31,149 nt of DNA from a virus: positions 1 through 31,149 of IMG/VR virus record IMGVR_UViG_3300036770_004095, one strand, 5' to 3'. Of the stretch, positions 14,910 through 23,575 are shown piece after piece (positions within the stretch are counted from its first letter, which is position 1; every line of letters starts with the position of its first letter). The translations under genes were made by a program, and so were the position numbers. The notes beneath the pieces are model-generated. The model was not told the DNA's origin. It did not search any database and saw only the letters and a program-made list of their open reading frames with translations.

Positions 14910-17900
14910 TGACGCAGAAGGTCTTCGCCCTCGACACGCAGCCCGGCATCCAGCGGGATGGGACGGTCTTCGACCGGCAGTTCTACACCGATGGCCGGTG
15001 GGTGCGCTTCCAACGGGGTCGGCCGCGGAAGATGTTCGGCTACCGGCGGATCAGCGAGAAGCTCTTCGGGCCTTCACGCGGGATCTGGGTCAACGCACAG
15101 AACGGCTTCAACTACGTCTTCAGCGGGCACGCCTCGGGCTTGCAGGTGCTCACGATCGACGACATCGGGGTGGGTGCGGGCATCACGAGCTTGACCCTGT
15201 CCGACTTCACCGCTGACCCGCTGAACCTGTGGCAGTTCGACGGGTTCTACGATGTGACGGGGGGTGTTGCTTCGCTGGTGGCGCACCCTGGTCAAAACCT
15301 GAGCGAGATCGACAGCACAGCCAACAGCCCTGTGCTGATCGGCAACATCTCGGGCACGACGATGTCGCAGTTGGGGGTGTTCTCGGTTGCGGGCATCTTG
15401 AACTCGACGGCCAACGTCACCTTTGCTGACGCGCAGTTGACGATCGGTGCTGGGCAATCTGTGTCTGGTACGGGCATTCCGTCGGGCACGACGGTGGTGT
15501 CTGCTGGGTCGCAGAACACGCAACTGTCGTCGGTGACGGTGACGGGCACTGCTGGGACCTTCTCGTGTTCATCCACTGACGGCCTGTACGTCGGTCAGAG
15601 CGTGACGGTGACGGGTACGGCGACGTCTGGGACGTTGTTGAACGTGACGGTCACTGGGACGTCGGGCACGTTCTCGTGCTCCAGCGGCAACGGGCTGTAC
15701 ACGGGCCAGCCGGTGACGGTGTCGGGCACGCTGACGCCCACGACGCTGACCAACGTGCAGGTGACGGGCACGGCCGGCGAGTGCTCCTGCGATGCGGCTG
15801 ACGGCATCTACGTGGGCATGCCTGTGGTGGTCTCGGGGACGCTGACGGGCACGGCCACCGGCATTTCCAGCGGCACGACCTACTACGTCATCGGCACGCC
15901 CACCACGACGACGTTCCAACTTTCTGCGTCTCCGGGTGGCGCGGGCATCACGACGACTGTGGGGACTACGACGGGTCTGGTGTTCGACGCGCCGTTGCAG
16001 ACGGGCATCGAGAGCGGGACGACGTACTTCATCACGACGACCAACGGCTCGACGACCTTCACGCTGTCGGCCAGTCCTGGCGGCGCAGCCATCACGACGG
16101 TGGTCAACACGCTGGCGGGCTTAACGTTCACGGCTCCGCTGAACATCGGCCTGACATCTGGGCAGACGTACTACATCATCGCGACCAACAACGCCACGAC
16201 GTTCACGCTGTCGGCGACTCCGGGCGGGTCTGCGGTGACGACGGTGGTCAACCCGACAACCCTGTTCGTCTTCAGCCTGGGGGTGTACTACCGGGTGACG
16301 CTGTCGGCCGCAGCCACTGTGACGGGATCGCAGACCCTGACGTTCGACAACAACATCTCGGTCTCGGGCGGTGTGGTGGTGCTGCACCCCTACATCTTTG
16401 TCTACGGCAACGACGGGCTGATCAAGAACTGCTCGGCCGGGGATCCCAACGACTGGGTGTCGGCTGACGCGAACGAGACGAACGCAGCCACCGGGAAGAT
16501 CGTCAAGGGCCTGCCGGTTCGAGGTGGCTCCAACAGCCCGTCGGGGTTGTTCTGGAGCCTGGACAGCCTGATCCGCGTGTCCTACGCGCCGCAGAGCCTG
16601 GGCGTGGCGGGCACGGCGAACTTTGCTGCTCCGACGTTCTGGCGGTACGACATCATCTCGTCTCAGACGTCGATCCTGTCGTCGTCGAGCGTGATTGAGT
16701 ACGACGGGATCTACTACTGGTGCGGGGTCGACCGCTTCCTGCTGTACAACGGGGTGGTCAAGGAGATCCCCAACCCGATGAACCAGAACTGGTTCTTCGA
16801 CAACCTGAACTACTCGCAGCGCCAGAAGGTGTGGGCGACGAAGGTGCCCAGGTTCGGGGAGATCTGGTGGTTCTACCCACGAGGCAACTCAACGGAATGC
16901 AACGACGCCGTGATCTACAACGTGCGCGAGAACACGTGGTACGACGCGGGGCAGGCGGTGGGGGCCCGGCGGAGTGCCGGGTACTTCTCCCAGGTCTTCG
17001 CCTACCCGGTGCAGGCGGACTGGGAGACGACGGTGAAGGCCGAGGTGACGTCGATCGCCACGAGCGTGACGACGGGGAGCCCCTGGCTGTTGCTGGACGC
17101 CTACGACTCGCTGGTGGAGGTCGACCAGATCGCCGAGGCCGTGGAGTTCCCGGCCGGCACGACGGTGCTGACGATCCAGTCGAGCGGCATCAAGACGCTG
17201 GGAGCCATCACAGCGGGCTCAGGCTACGTCGACAACACGTACACGGGTGTACCCCTGACCGGAGGCTCCGGATTCAATGCAGAGGCTTCTGTGACCGTTG
17301 CCGGGGGTGTTGTGACGGCGGTGACCATCACGGCGGTGGGTGCTGGGTATGAGGTGGGGGATGTCCTGAGCGCGGACAACGCCGACCTGGGTGGGACGGG
17401 TGCGGGGTTCGCGGTGCCGGTGTCGGCGCTGTACCTCCAGATGATTGAGTTGTCGGCCAACGCGACGGCCACGGCGGCCACGACGGTGGTGTTCAGCACG
17501 CCGCCTGGGCTGGTGAAGCTGTACCAGCACGAGGTGGGCAAGGACGCGATCGACGGGGCGCAGGTGCAGGCGATCGAGAGCTACTTCGAGACGAACGACC
17601 TGGGCTGGGTGTCGGGTGGGCCGTCGCAGCCGAGCGCTGAAGGCGCGAACCGCTGGCTGCGGCTGGAGCGGGTGGAACCGGACTTCCTGATGAGCGGGGA
17701 GATGGAGCTTTACGTGACCGGCCGGCCGTATGCGCAGTCGCAGGACGACACCTCTGCGCCGTACGTCTTCGACCAGAACACGAACAAGATCGACATGCGT
17801 GAGCAGCGGCGAGAATTGCGGCTGCGGTGTCGGTCGAACGTGGCTGGGGGCGACTACCAACTGGGCAAGCTGATCTTGAACGCTGACGTGGGGGATGTGC

Positions 17901-17911
17901 GGGGGTACTGA
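14909..17911 (+). CDS. Tail nozzle-like (tail tubular protein B-type) protein with inserted repeats
   Basis: The protein has 1000 residues. The N-terminal part (ALDTQPGIQRDGTVFDRQFY, WVRFQRGRPRKMFGYRRI) and the region about 530-710 (SGLFWSLDSLIRVSY, FWRYDIISSQTSIL, YYWCGVDRFLLYNGVVKEIP, VPRFGEIWWFYPRG, DAVIYNVRENTWYDAG) resemble blades of the propeller-like nozzle proteins at the end of podovirus tails. Between them lie two repeat sets with exact 111- and 144-base periods. At 17200-17440 a GAGYEVGDVL-type module follows. The C-terminal end (RREL and RCRSNVAGGDYQLGK) matches the family as I recall it. It is much longer than T7 gp12 because of the insertions. The assignment is by motif and order. 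Confidence 0.72.
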   Translation: MTQKVFALDTQPGIQRDGTVFDRQFYTDGRWVRFQRGRPRKMFGYRRISEKLFGPSRGIWVNAQNGFNYVFSGHASGLQVLTIDDIGVGAGITSLTLSDFTADPLNLWQFDGFYDVTGGVASLVAHPGQNLSEIDSTANSPVLIGNISGTTMSQLGVFSVAGILNSTANVTFADAQLTIGAGQSVSGTGIPSGTTVVSAGSQNTQLSSVTVTGTAGTFSCSSTDGLYVGQSVTVTGTATSGTLLNVTVTGTSGTFSCSSGNGLYTGQPVTVSGTLTPTTLTNVQVTGTAGECSCDAADGIYVGMPVVVSGTLTGTATGISSGTTYYVIGTPTTTTFQLSASPGGAGITTTVGTTTGLVFDAPLQTGIESGTTYFITTTNGSTTFTLSASPGGAAITTVVNTLAGLTFTAPLNIGLTSGQTYYIIATNNATTFTLSATPGGSAVTTVVNPTTLFVFSLGVYYRVTLSAAATVTGSQTLTFDNNISVSGGVVVLHPYIFVYGNDGLIKNCSAGDPNDWVSADANETNAATGKIVKGLPVRGGSNSPSGLFWSLDSLIRVSYAPQSLGVAGTANFAAPTFWRYDIISSQTSILSSSSVIEYDGIYYWCGVDRFLLYNGVVKEIPNPMNQNWFFDNLNYSQRQKVWATKVPRFGEIWWFYPRGNSTECNDAVIYNVRENTWYDAGQAVGARRSAGYFSQVFAYPVQADWETTVKAEVTSIATSVTTGSPWLLLDAYDSLVEVDQIAEAVEFPAGTTVLTIQSSGIKTLGAITAGSGYVDNTYTGVPLTGGSGFNAEASVTVAGGVVTAVTITAVGAGYEVGDVLSADNADLGGTGAGFAVPVSALYLQMIELSANATATAATTVVFSTPPGLVKLYQHEVGKDAIDGAQVQAIESYFETNDLGWVSGGPSQPSAEGANRWLRLERVEPDFLMSGEMELYVTGRPYAQSQDDTSAPYVFDQNTNKIDMREQRRELRLRCRSNVAGGDYQLGKLILNADVGDVRGY
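15533..15859 (+). repeat. Three tandem units of 111 bases (37 residues)
   Basis: Units start at 15533, 15644 and 15755. Each encodes a VTVTGTxGTFSC-like start and a GLYxGQxVTVSGT-like end, and each holds a Cys-x-Cys or single Cys. The third is slightly shortened where the next repeat type begins. Confidence 0.85.
15860..16270 (+). repeat. Three tandem units of 144 bases (48 residues)
   Basis: Units start at 15860, 16004 and 16148. Each encodes a SGTTYYxI start, a TTFxLSAxPGGxxxTT core and a final hydrophobic strand. The period is exact between the three starts. Confidence 0.85.
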
Positions 17912-18153
17912 TGGCCAACGTCGTCATCTACGACCCCAGGTTCCACACGTTCGAGTCATGGGCTGCGCTGATGGTGGAGTTGTACGCTGCGCAGCAGTTG
18001 GAGATTCCGACGGCGCAGACGGACTGGAAGAAGTGGGGTGATGGTCTGAAGGCCATCGACGTGTTCACCAACGAGGCGATCCCAGGAACGGACGCCTTCA
18101 ACAACTGGGACGACTGGGCCGCCGCGGTGGTCAACGCAGTGAGCAGGGTATGA
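17911..18153 (+). CDS. Small conserved phage protein of unknown function
   Basis: The protein has 80 residues; the ATG shares a base with the nozzle stop. It is acidic to neutral and probably alpha-helical, rich in Trp and Ala (FESWAALMVELYAAQQLEI, DWKKWGDGLKAIDVF, FNNWDDWAAAVVNAVSRV). Three short WxxW/DWxxW-like clusters stand out. No signal peptide, membrane segment or metal-binding motif is seen. It lies between the nozzle gene and the T7 gp13-like gene, so it is probably a virion or assembly protein. The next ATG lies within its stop. Confidence 0.6.
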   Translation: MANVVIYDPRFHTFESWAALMVELYAAQQLEIPTAQTDWKKWGDGLKAIDVFTNEAIPGTDAFNNWDDWAAAVVNAVSRV

Positions 18154-18554
18154 AGGTCGACTACGTTCCGACATCGTTCGTGCAGCAGCAGTGGCATCTG
18201 GTGGCCGACTATCTGGCTGCGGCGCTGGAGCACGCGCACGGTGACGTGACGCTCGACCAACTGCGGGCTGAGCTTGGCAACAACCGCGCAGCGCTGTACA
18301 AGTGGCTGCATGGTGGCCGGGTGACGGGTGCTGCTGCGGTGATGTTCCAGAACAAGCCCAACGCCCGGGTGGCGTTCGTGATCGCCATTGGTGGCCGGGG
18401 TGTCTTCGACCAAGATGCCTGGGATCAGTTCTGCGAACTCCTGCGCCGCAATGGGGCGACGAAGGTGGCCGGGTCCATGCGCGACTCGATGGTTCGGCTG
18501 ACGCGCCGCGTTGGGCTGAAGAAGAAGTACACGATTGCAGAGGCAGACCTATGA
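18150..18554 (+). CDS. 134-residue protein at the T7 gp13 position, possibly GNAT-fold-like
   Basis: The ATG overlaps the upstream stop by 4 bases. The N-terminus has VPTSFVQQQWHLVADYLAAA and a helical ALEHAHGDVTLDQLRAELG. The middle has ARVAFVIAIGGRG (strand-like), then WDQFCELLRRNGATKVAGSM and VRLTRRVGLKKKYTI. The last part recalls the end of acetyltransferase (GNAT) folds, where a strand and the phrase G-A-T-K-V precede a motif like M-x-R-L-x-R-x-G. T7 gp13 is a GNAT-like protein of similar length, placed between the nozzle and the ejection proteins, as here. Activity and homology are unproven. Confidence 0.55.
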   Translation: MKVDYVPTSFVQQQWHLVADYLAAALEHAHGDVTLDQLRAELGNNRAALYKWLHGGRVTGAAAVMFQNKPNARVAFVIAIGGRGVFDQDAWDQFCELLRRNGATKVAGSMRDSMVRLTRRVGLKKKYTIAEADL

Positions 18555-21500
18555 AGAAGCTCTGGGCCCTTGACATCCCCGGCCTGCCTCTGCGGGCTTT
18601 CCAGCCACGCCTGGGCGGCATGACGCTGCACGCCGGCATTGAGAGCGACTTCAGCGGCTGGAGTGGCGGATATGGTTCCGGTTCTGATGGAAGCGATTCC
18701 AGCAGCAGTCAGGCCGTTGAGGGCGATCTTGGGTTTTCTGTCTTCAGCGCCATCGACAAGGTTGAGTCTGGGCAGCCACTGAGTTCTCGTGACGTCGCAG
18801 TGCTTGAAGGCGCCGGCCTGGGCGGAATGGTCAGTGACGGCGGAGATCCGACGAGGTCTGCGCTTTACAGCAACTATGGATACGGCGCCGGTTTGTCTGG
18901 TGGCGCTACCGAAACATTCGACCGAGTTCTGTCGGCCACTGGTGACACCAATCGTGCATTTGCTGCGATGGGTGCGCTTCAAGAGGCGGAGAAAGGGAGC
19001 GGAACTTTTCGTGGCGGCTGGGTATATCACCCTAACGGGACTGCCACAAGCCTTGCCACTGGGTTGACATTCTGGCAACAGCACCTGAAGACCATTCCCG
19101 GTGTTCAAGTAATCAACGGCGTACAGACCACTATTGCCAATCGTGCAGGCAAGCAGCCAATTGCTTCTGATATTGCTGTTGCATACCAGCGAGAGGCCGA
19201 AGCTGCGCGAGTGGCAAAGGAGGCTCGCGAGCAAGAAGAAGCCCGCCAAGCGGAGATTGCTCGTCAAGCGGAGGCTCGCCGACAAGAAGAAGCTCGTGCG
19301 GCAGAAGAGGCTCGTCTTGCTGAAGAGGCGCGTGTAGCCGAGGCTGCGCGGCAAGCAGAAGAGGCTCGTCTGGCTGAAGCTCGTCGCGCAGAAGAGGAGT
19401 TCGCCGCTGCCGAGGAGCGTGCTGCGCAAGAGCGCGAGGCTGCGAGGCAGGCCGAAGTTGAGCGTCAAGCTGAAGCGGCGCGGCAGGCTGAAAGGCAATC
19501 AATCGATGGCAACTCAGTTGCCATCAAGGCGTACGACGACGCAATATCTGCTGGCTACACGCATCAAGAGGCCATGAATCTGGCCTTCGCCGAGAAGGAG
19601 GCATTTGAAAGGGTTTCCGGCAGCGAGCTATCCGGCGGGATCCCGGGTCAAGTTGAACAACCTGTTTTTGAGGATGTGACGCAGCCGTCTGGCGGCGCTT
19701 TGCCCACCGTTGACACGGGCGTCGAAGAGCCGCTTGGACCGCCGCCTGAGGGCTTCACCGGGCCGCCGGACGACAGGACTGGTGCGCCGCCTGAGGGTTT
19801 CACTGGACCACCTGAGTACCTGTCCGAAGAGGCGGCCAACACGCCTGCGCGGGAGACTGGCTGGCAGGTTGACGAGCAAGGCCGGACCTACTACGTGGAC
19901 GACCGCGGCGTGCGGATGTCTCCTGCTGGCGTGGCGCTGGACCCGGAGGAGGAGCGCTGGGGTTCCACGCCGGCCCGGGAACCGGGAACGTTGCCAACCA
20001 GTCTGCCGCAGCAGGGATCCTCAATGCAAGACCTTGCCGAGAAGGAGCGGCAGGAATACTTTGAGGAGGGCGCCAATCGACCGATCGGCGGCACGCCGGG
20101 TTGGGAGTTGGATCCTTTTGCCAGGGAGGGCGATCCTGGCTTCGTAGGGCCCGTTCAAACCTCAGGTGGTGCTCTGCCCTCAGACGCGGCAGGAACGGCC
20201 TCTGGAGCCCTTCCAGGGGCCTTGCCGGGCGACTTGACGACGACGGCGCCTGGGAGCCTGGGCACGGAGATTTTTGAGGCGCTGGACGCGATCAGCAAGG
20301 GTCAGGCGCTGTCGCAAAACCTGTCGTTCCTAATGGAACGCGGGTATGGCGCGACGGAGGGGATCAACCCCAACAACCCGACGCAGAGCGTGGCGGAGAT
20401 GTACAACGCCGCCCGCCTGAGCGACTTTCTTGACCGCAACATGCCGACGATCATCGGCATGACGATGGGCCCTGCGGCGCAAGTGCTGACCGAAGCAGCT
20501 TTCGCGATGAAGAAGGGCTACCAGCCGAGTTCGGTCATCGGCATGATCGTTTCATCCATCATCGGCTCGGCTATCGGGATGGCCACCGGGGTGCGCGTGC
20601 CGGGCGAGGCCGTGCAGGATCTGGCGCAGGGCAACGTTGGTAAAGCGGCGTTCGGGGTGGGCGTGGCCAATGTGGCGGCTCGTCTGGGTGTGCCGGCGGC
20701 CACGATCAATTCTGTGCTGCGTGGCGACATTGGGTCGGCCGCTGCGAACCAGATCTTGTCCGAGGTGGTCAACGAAAGCGCCAAGCAGATGGGTGCTGAC
20801 CCGGGCTTGATTGCGACGGTGGCGGTGCGCTCCGGGCTGGGACAATCGGCGTTCGACAAGATTGCTGGCGCGATCAACGACAACAGCATCGTCAAGAGCA
20901 TCAACGACATCTTGGGTGACTGGTCATCTCGCCTGCAAGGCGTGACCGCAGATGTTCCGGTTGGTCAGGCGACGGAAGGTGGCGCATTGCCGGGCGGGTC
21001 TGACGCCTACACGTCTGATGGCGGCAGCGATCAGTCTGGAGCGCTGCTGGAGGCTGTGTCTTCCGGTCGGCCGAAAAAGCGCATCCCGCGATGGAGCGAC
21101 TATTTCCTAGGCAATTTGGCGAGCGATCTTGGAAGGGCCTTTGCGACGACGCCGCCTCCTGCTGGCTTGCCTCAGGATGACCTTGACCAGTCACTGGCCA
21201 TCGCAGATGCGTACAACGACCCGAGCCGTCAATTGGACGTGATCAATCCGGGCGAAGAACTCGGGTCTGATTCTGCCGACGTCATTGCCAACCAATTCCT
21301 TGATCCGGGGTTCAACTGGAACACATTCAACTACCCCGAAGCGTCGAGAACAATGAGCGACGAGGAGTTTGATGTACTCAACTATCAGCTTGACCAAGTG
21401 AGAGACACCCCGGAATTTAAGAGGTGGTTTGTACAGACGTATCTTCCGCAACTTGCGTCTGAGGGTGTCCCTGGCATTTACCGCACGCATGACGGGAAAA

Positions 21501-23575
21501 CAATACACATAAGTGGCGACGAGAAGATTTACACCTGGGGCCCAGATGGCGAGTCTATTGGCGTGACCTCTGCCCGCCAGATATCTCCCACCGACACCTC
21601 GCCAGATGCGGTCATGAAGATCATCCAAGATCTGGACCTTGAGCGGGCGGCTGGGATTGGTACGGAAGCGCAGGACCGGATGTCGGAGGCCGACTACCGG
21701 GCCTTGTTTGGTACTGGTCAGTCTGCGAACCCGCCTACGACCGGCGCTGGTCAAGCGGTGTTTGGTGATGTCTCTGGCACGTTCGGGTCGAAGGCTGATG
21801 CCCTGGCGGCGTTCCCGGGCCTGTCGCTGGTGAGCAAGGACACCGGCACAGGTGACGAGACGTACCAGAACCAGGGCTTCACAATCATCGCCAAGGCCGA
21901 CGGGTCGGTGACGGCCACGCCCAAGGATCAGCCGACGATGATCGTGGAGTTGGTGGCGCCCACGACTGTTGCGCCTCCTCCGCCTCCGCCGACAGTCAAG
22001 CCCGAAGATTTGGTGACGCCTCCGGTGGGCGTGGCTCAGGATGAGACCGCTGCATCATCGACGACGCCGATCCAGGCCGACACCGACACCGCGGTCGACA
22101 GCGCCCCGACGACTCCGACGGGCGGCACGACCACTGACGTGACGGATACGACGCAGGGCGGGGGCGCGACCGGCACGACTGCTGGCGGCACGGCCACAAC
22201 GGGCACGACCGTTGGTGGCACGACGGGTGGCGGGACTCCCTCTGGCGGCACGCAGACGGGAACGACTGTGGGCGGAGACACGTCTGAGGTTGGGCAAGAA
22301 GCCGACCTGGGTGTGACTCAGCCGACGCCAGACACGGGTGTTGGGTCTGGGTCTGGTGAAGCGGGTACGGGTCAGTACCTGACTCGCGCTGATCTTGATC
22401 AGATCCTGGCTGGCAGGGAGATCCCTCCGGGCTTGTCGGAGCAGGATGTCATCAACGCCGTCACCAAGTACATGACCGAGAACCCGGGCGTGTCGATTAC
22501 TGACGTGTCGAACGAGATGAGCCGGCAGTTGTCGGACTACGCCAAGAAGTCGGACTTTGAGGAGGCCATCAGCAAGATCCAGTTCCCGCCAGGACTGACG
22601 CCAGCCGACGTCACTGGGGCGATCACCGACTACATGACGAAGAACCCGGGCCTGTCGCCCAACGACGTGTCCGGGATCGTGAACGACGCGATCGGCAAGC
22701 TGCCGGTGTACGCGACGCCTGGAGATGTGACGGGGGCCATCAACACGGCTTTGTCGGGCTACGCGACCAGCGGAGAGGTCGGGGCGATCGGCCAAGACGT
22801 GAAGGGCCTGGGCACGCAACTGGGCGAGATGCAGGCTGCACAAGAAGCCGAGAAAGAAGCGGAGAAGGAGCGGGTGCGGCTGCAACTCCAGCAGCAGGCG
22901 CAGGGGCAGATGCTGTCGACCGCCTCGGGCTTCCAGTCGAAGCCGTCTGGTGTGGTCGATCAGTACAAGGCGTCGTTCCTCGACCCGTTCATCGTGGGCG
23001 GCGAAGCTCCGGAGTTCAAGAGCCCCCTGGCTGGTTTTACGCAGAGCGCGATCACTGGTGGCTTCCTGCCGTCGGCCCCGAGCCAGAAGCGGGTGGACGC
23101 GACCTCCGAGGATCCCGAGTACTTCCGTGCGGCCGAGATCGCGGGCATTACGCCGCCCTTGCAGATCTACGACCCGACGCAGGAGTTCAAGGGGCTGTTC
23201 GGATTCCGCCAGGGTGGTCTGGTGCCGCTGATGGCCAAGGGTGGCACCCGGTACGGTGAGAACGCGCACGGGGCGCTGCGGGTGCTGGAGCACTCCGGGA
23301 AGCACCGGGTGGACTACCGGCAGGGGGATGCGGTCACGGGCATCGGAGACGGGCAGTCTGACGACATTCCGGCGATGCTGGCGGACGGTGAATTTGTGAT
23401 CCCGGCCGATGTTGTTGCCGCGCTTGGAAACGGGTCGACAAAAGCGGGCTCCGATAAACTCTACGACATGATGCACAGCATTCGACGGCATCATCGTTCG
23501 GCCGGGCCCAAGGATCTGCCGCCTCCCGCGAAGTCGCCGCTGGAGTACATCAAGCCTCGAAGGAGGGCGAAATGA
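18551..23575 (+). CDS. Giant internal/ejection-type virion protein (1674 residues) with coiled coil and repeats
   Basis: ATG 18551 forms an ATGA overlap with the upstream stop; the frame is open farther left but that part lies inside the upstream gene. Residues about 210-316 are an Ala/Glu/Arg/Gln coiled coil (EEARQAEIARQAEARRQEEA). Pro/Gly-rich linkers follow (PPEGFTGPP twice). A hydrophobic Gly/Ala region is at about 630-720 (SVIGMIVSSIIGSAIGMATG). Near the C-terminus are two 54-residue helical repeats, a Gln/Glu helix, and a domain with AKGGTRYGENAHGALRVLE and SDDIPAMLADGEFVIPADVV. Length and position parallel podovirus ejection proteins; a tape-measure-like protein is the alternative. Confidence 0.65.
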   Translation: MKKLWALDIPGLPLRAFQPRLGGMTLHAGIESDFSGWSGGYGSGSDGSDSSSSQAVEGDLGFSVFSAIDKVESGQPLSSRDVAVLEGAGLGGMVSDGGDPTRSALYSNYGYGAGLSGGATETFDRVLSATGDTNRAFAAMGALQEAEKGSGTFRGGWVYHPNGTATSLATGLTFWQQHLKTIPGVQVINGVQTTIANRAGKQPIASDIAVAYQREAEAARVAKEAREQEEARQAEIARQAEARRQEEARAAEEARLAEEARVAEAARQAEEARLAEARRAEEEFAAAEERAAQEREAARQAEVERQAEAARQAERQSIDGNSVAIKAYDDAISAGYTHQEAMNLAFAEKEAFERVSGSELSGGIPGQVEQPVFEDVTQPSGGALPTVDTGVEEPLGPPPEGFTGPPDDRTGAPPEGFTGPPEYLSEEAANTPARETGWQVDEQGRTYYVDDRGVRMSPAGVALDPEEERWGSTPAREPGTLPTSLPQQGSSMQDLAEKERQEYFEEGANRPIGGTPGWELDPFAREGDPGFVGPVQTSGGALPSDAAGTASGALPGALPGDLTTTAPGSLGTEIFEALDAISKGQALSQNLSFLMERGYGATEGINPNNPTQSVAEMYNAARLSDFLDRNMPTIIGMTMGPAAQVLTEAAFAMKKGYQPSSVIGMIVSSIIGSAIGMATGVRVPGEAVQDLAQGNVGKAAFGVGVANVAARLGVPAATINSVLRGDIGSAAANQILSEVVNESAKQMGADPGLIATVAVRSGLGQSAFDKIAGAINDNSIVKSINDILGDWSSRLQGVTADVPVGQATEGGALPGGSDAYTSDGGSDQSGALLEAVSSGRPKKRIPRWSDYFLGNLASDLGRAFATTPPPAGLPQDDLDQSLAIADAYNDPSRQLDVINPGEELGSDSADVIANQFLDPGFNWNTFNYPEASRTMSDEEFDVLNYQLDQVRDTPEFKRWFVQTYLPQLASEGVPGIYRTHDGKTIHISGDEKIYTWGPDGESIGVTSARQISPTDTSPDAVMKIIQDLDLERAAGIGTEAQDRMSEADYRALFGTGQSANPPTTGAGQAVFGDVSGTFGSKADALAAFPGLSLVSKDTGTGDETYQNQGFTIIAKADGSVTATPKDQPTMIVELVAPTTVAPPPPPPTVKPEDLVTPPVGVAQDETAASSTTPIQADTDTAVDSAPTTPTGGTTTDVTDTTQGGGATGTTAGGTATTGTTVGGTTGGGTPSGGTQTGTTVGGDTSEVGQEADLGVTQPTPDTGVGSGSGEAGTGQYLTRADLDQILAGREIPPGLSEQDVINAVTKYMTENPGVSITDVSNEMSRQLSDYAKKSDFEEAISKIQFPPGLTPADVTGAITDYMTKNPGLSPNDVSGIVNDAIGKLPVYATPGDVTGAINTALSGYATSGEVGAIGQDVKGLGTQLGEMQAAQEAEKEAEKERVRLQLQQQAQGQMLSTASGFQSKPSGVVDQYKASFLDPFIVGGEAPEFKSPLAGFTQSAITGGFLPSAPSQKRVDATSEDPEYFRAAEIAGITPPLQIYDPTQEFKGLFGFRQGGLVPLMAKGGTRYGENAHGALRVLEHSGKHRVDYRQGDAVTGIGDGQSDDIPAMLADGEFVIPADVVAALGNGSTKAGSDKLYDMMHSIRRHHRSAGPKDLPPPAKSPLEYIKPRRRAK
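19180..19500 (+). repeat. Ala/Glu/Arg/Gln coiled-coil repeat region
   Basis: Roughly 100 residues recombine a few words (EEAR, QAEA, LAEEAR, RQAE) in a long heptad-like helix. At DNA level the words gctcgt and gaagaggctcg recur, so the stretch probably grew by slippage or unequal exchange. Confidence 0.7.
22424..22750 (+). repeat. Two tandem 54-residue helical repeats
   Basis: The units begin at 22424 and 22586 (162 bases apart). Shared positions are PPGL, a DV(I/T)xA(V/I)TxYM core, NPG(V/L)S and DVS(N/G). The DNA copies have diverged, so the duplication is not recent. Confidence 0.7.

Noticed and set aside
15533-16270. Tandem repeats considered as CRISPR-like array
   Set aside because: Repeats are in frame, long, diverged and coding, with no short identical repeats or unique spacers.
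5045-17911. Possible diversity-generating retroelement acting on fibre genes
   Set aside because: No reverse transcriptase and no near-identical template/variable pair with A-specific changes was seen.
18302-18550. Upstream extension of the 1674-residue frame
   Set aside because: The region is coded in another frame by the 134-residue gene, and ATG 18551 forms the usual ATGA junction.
22055-23494. Minus-strand open frame of 479 codons
   Set aside because: It lies opposite the conserved C-terminal repeats and domain of the 1674-residue protein; composition is Arg/His/Val-rich with no domain.
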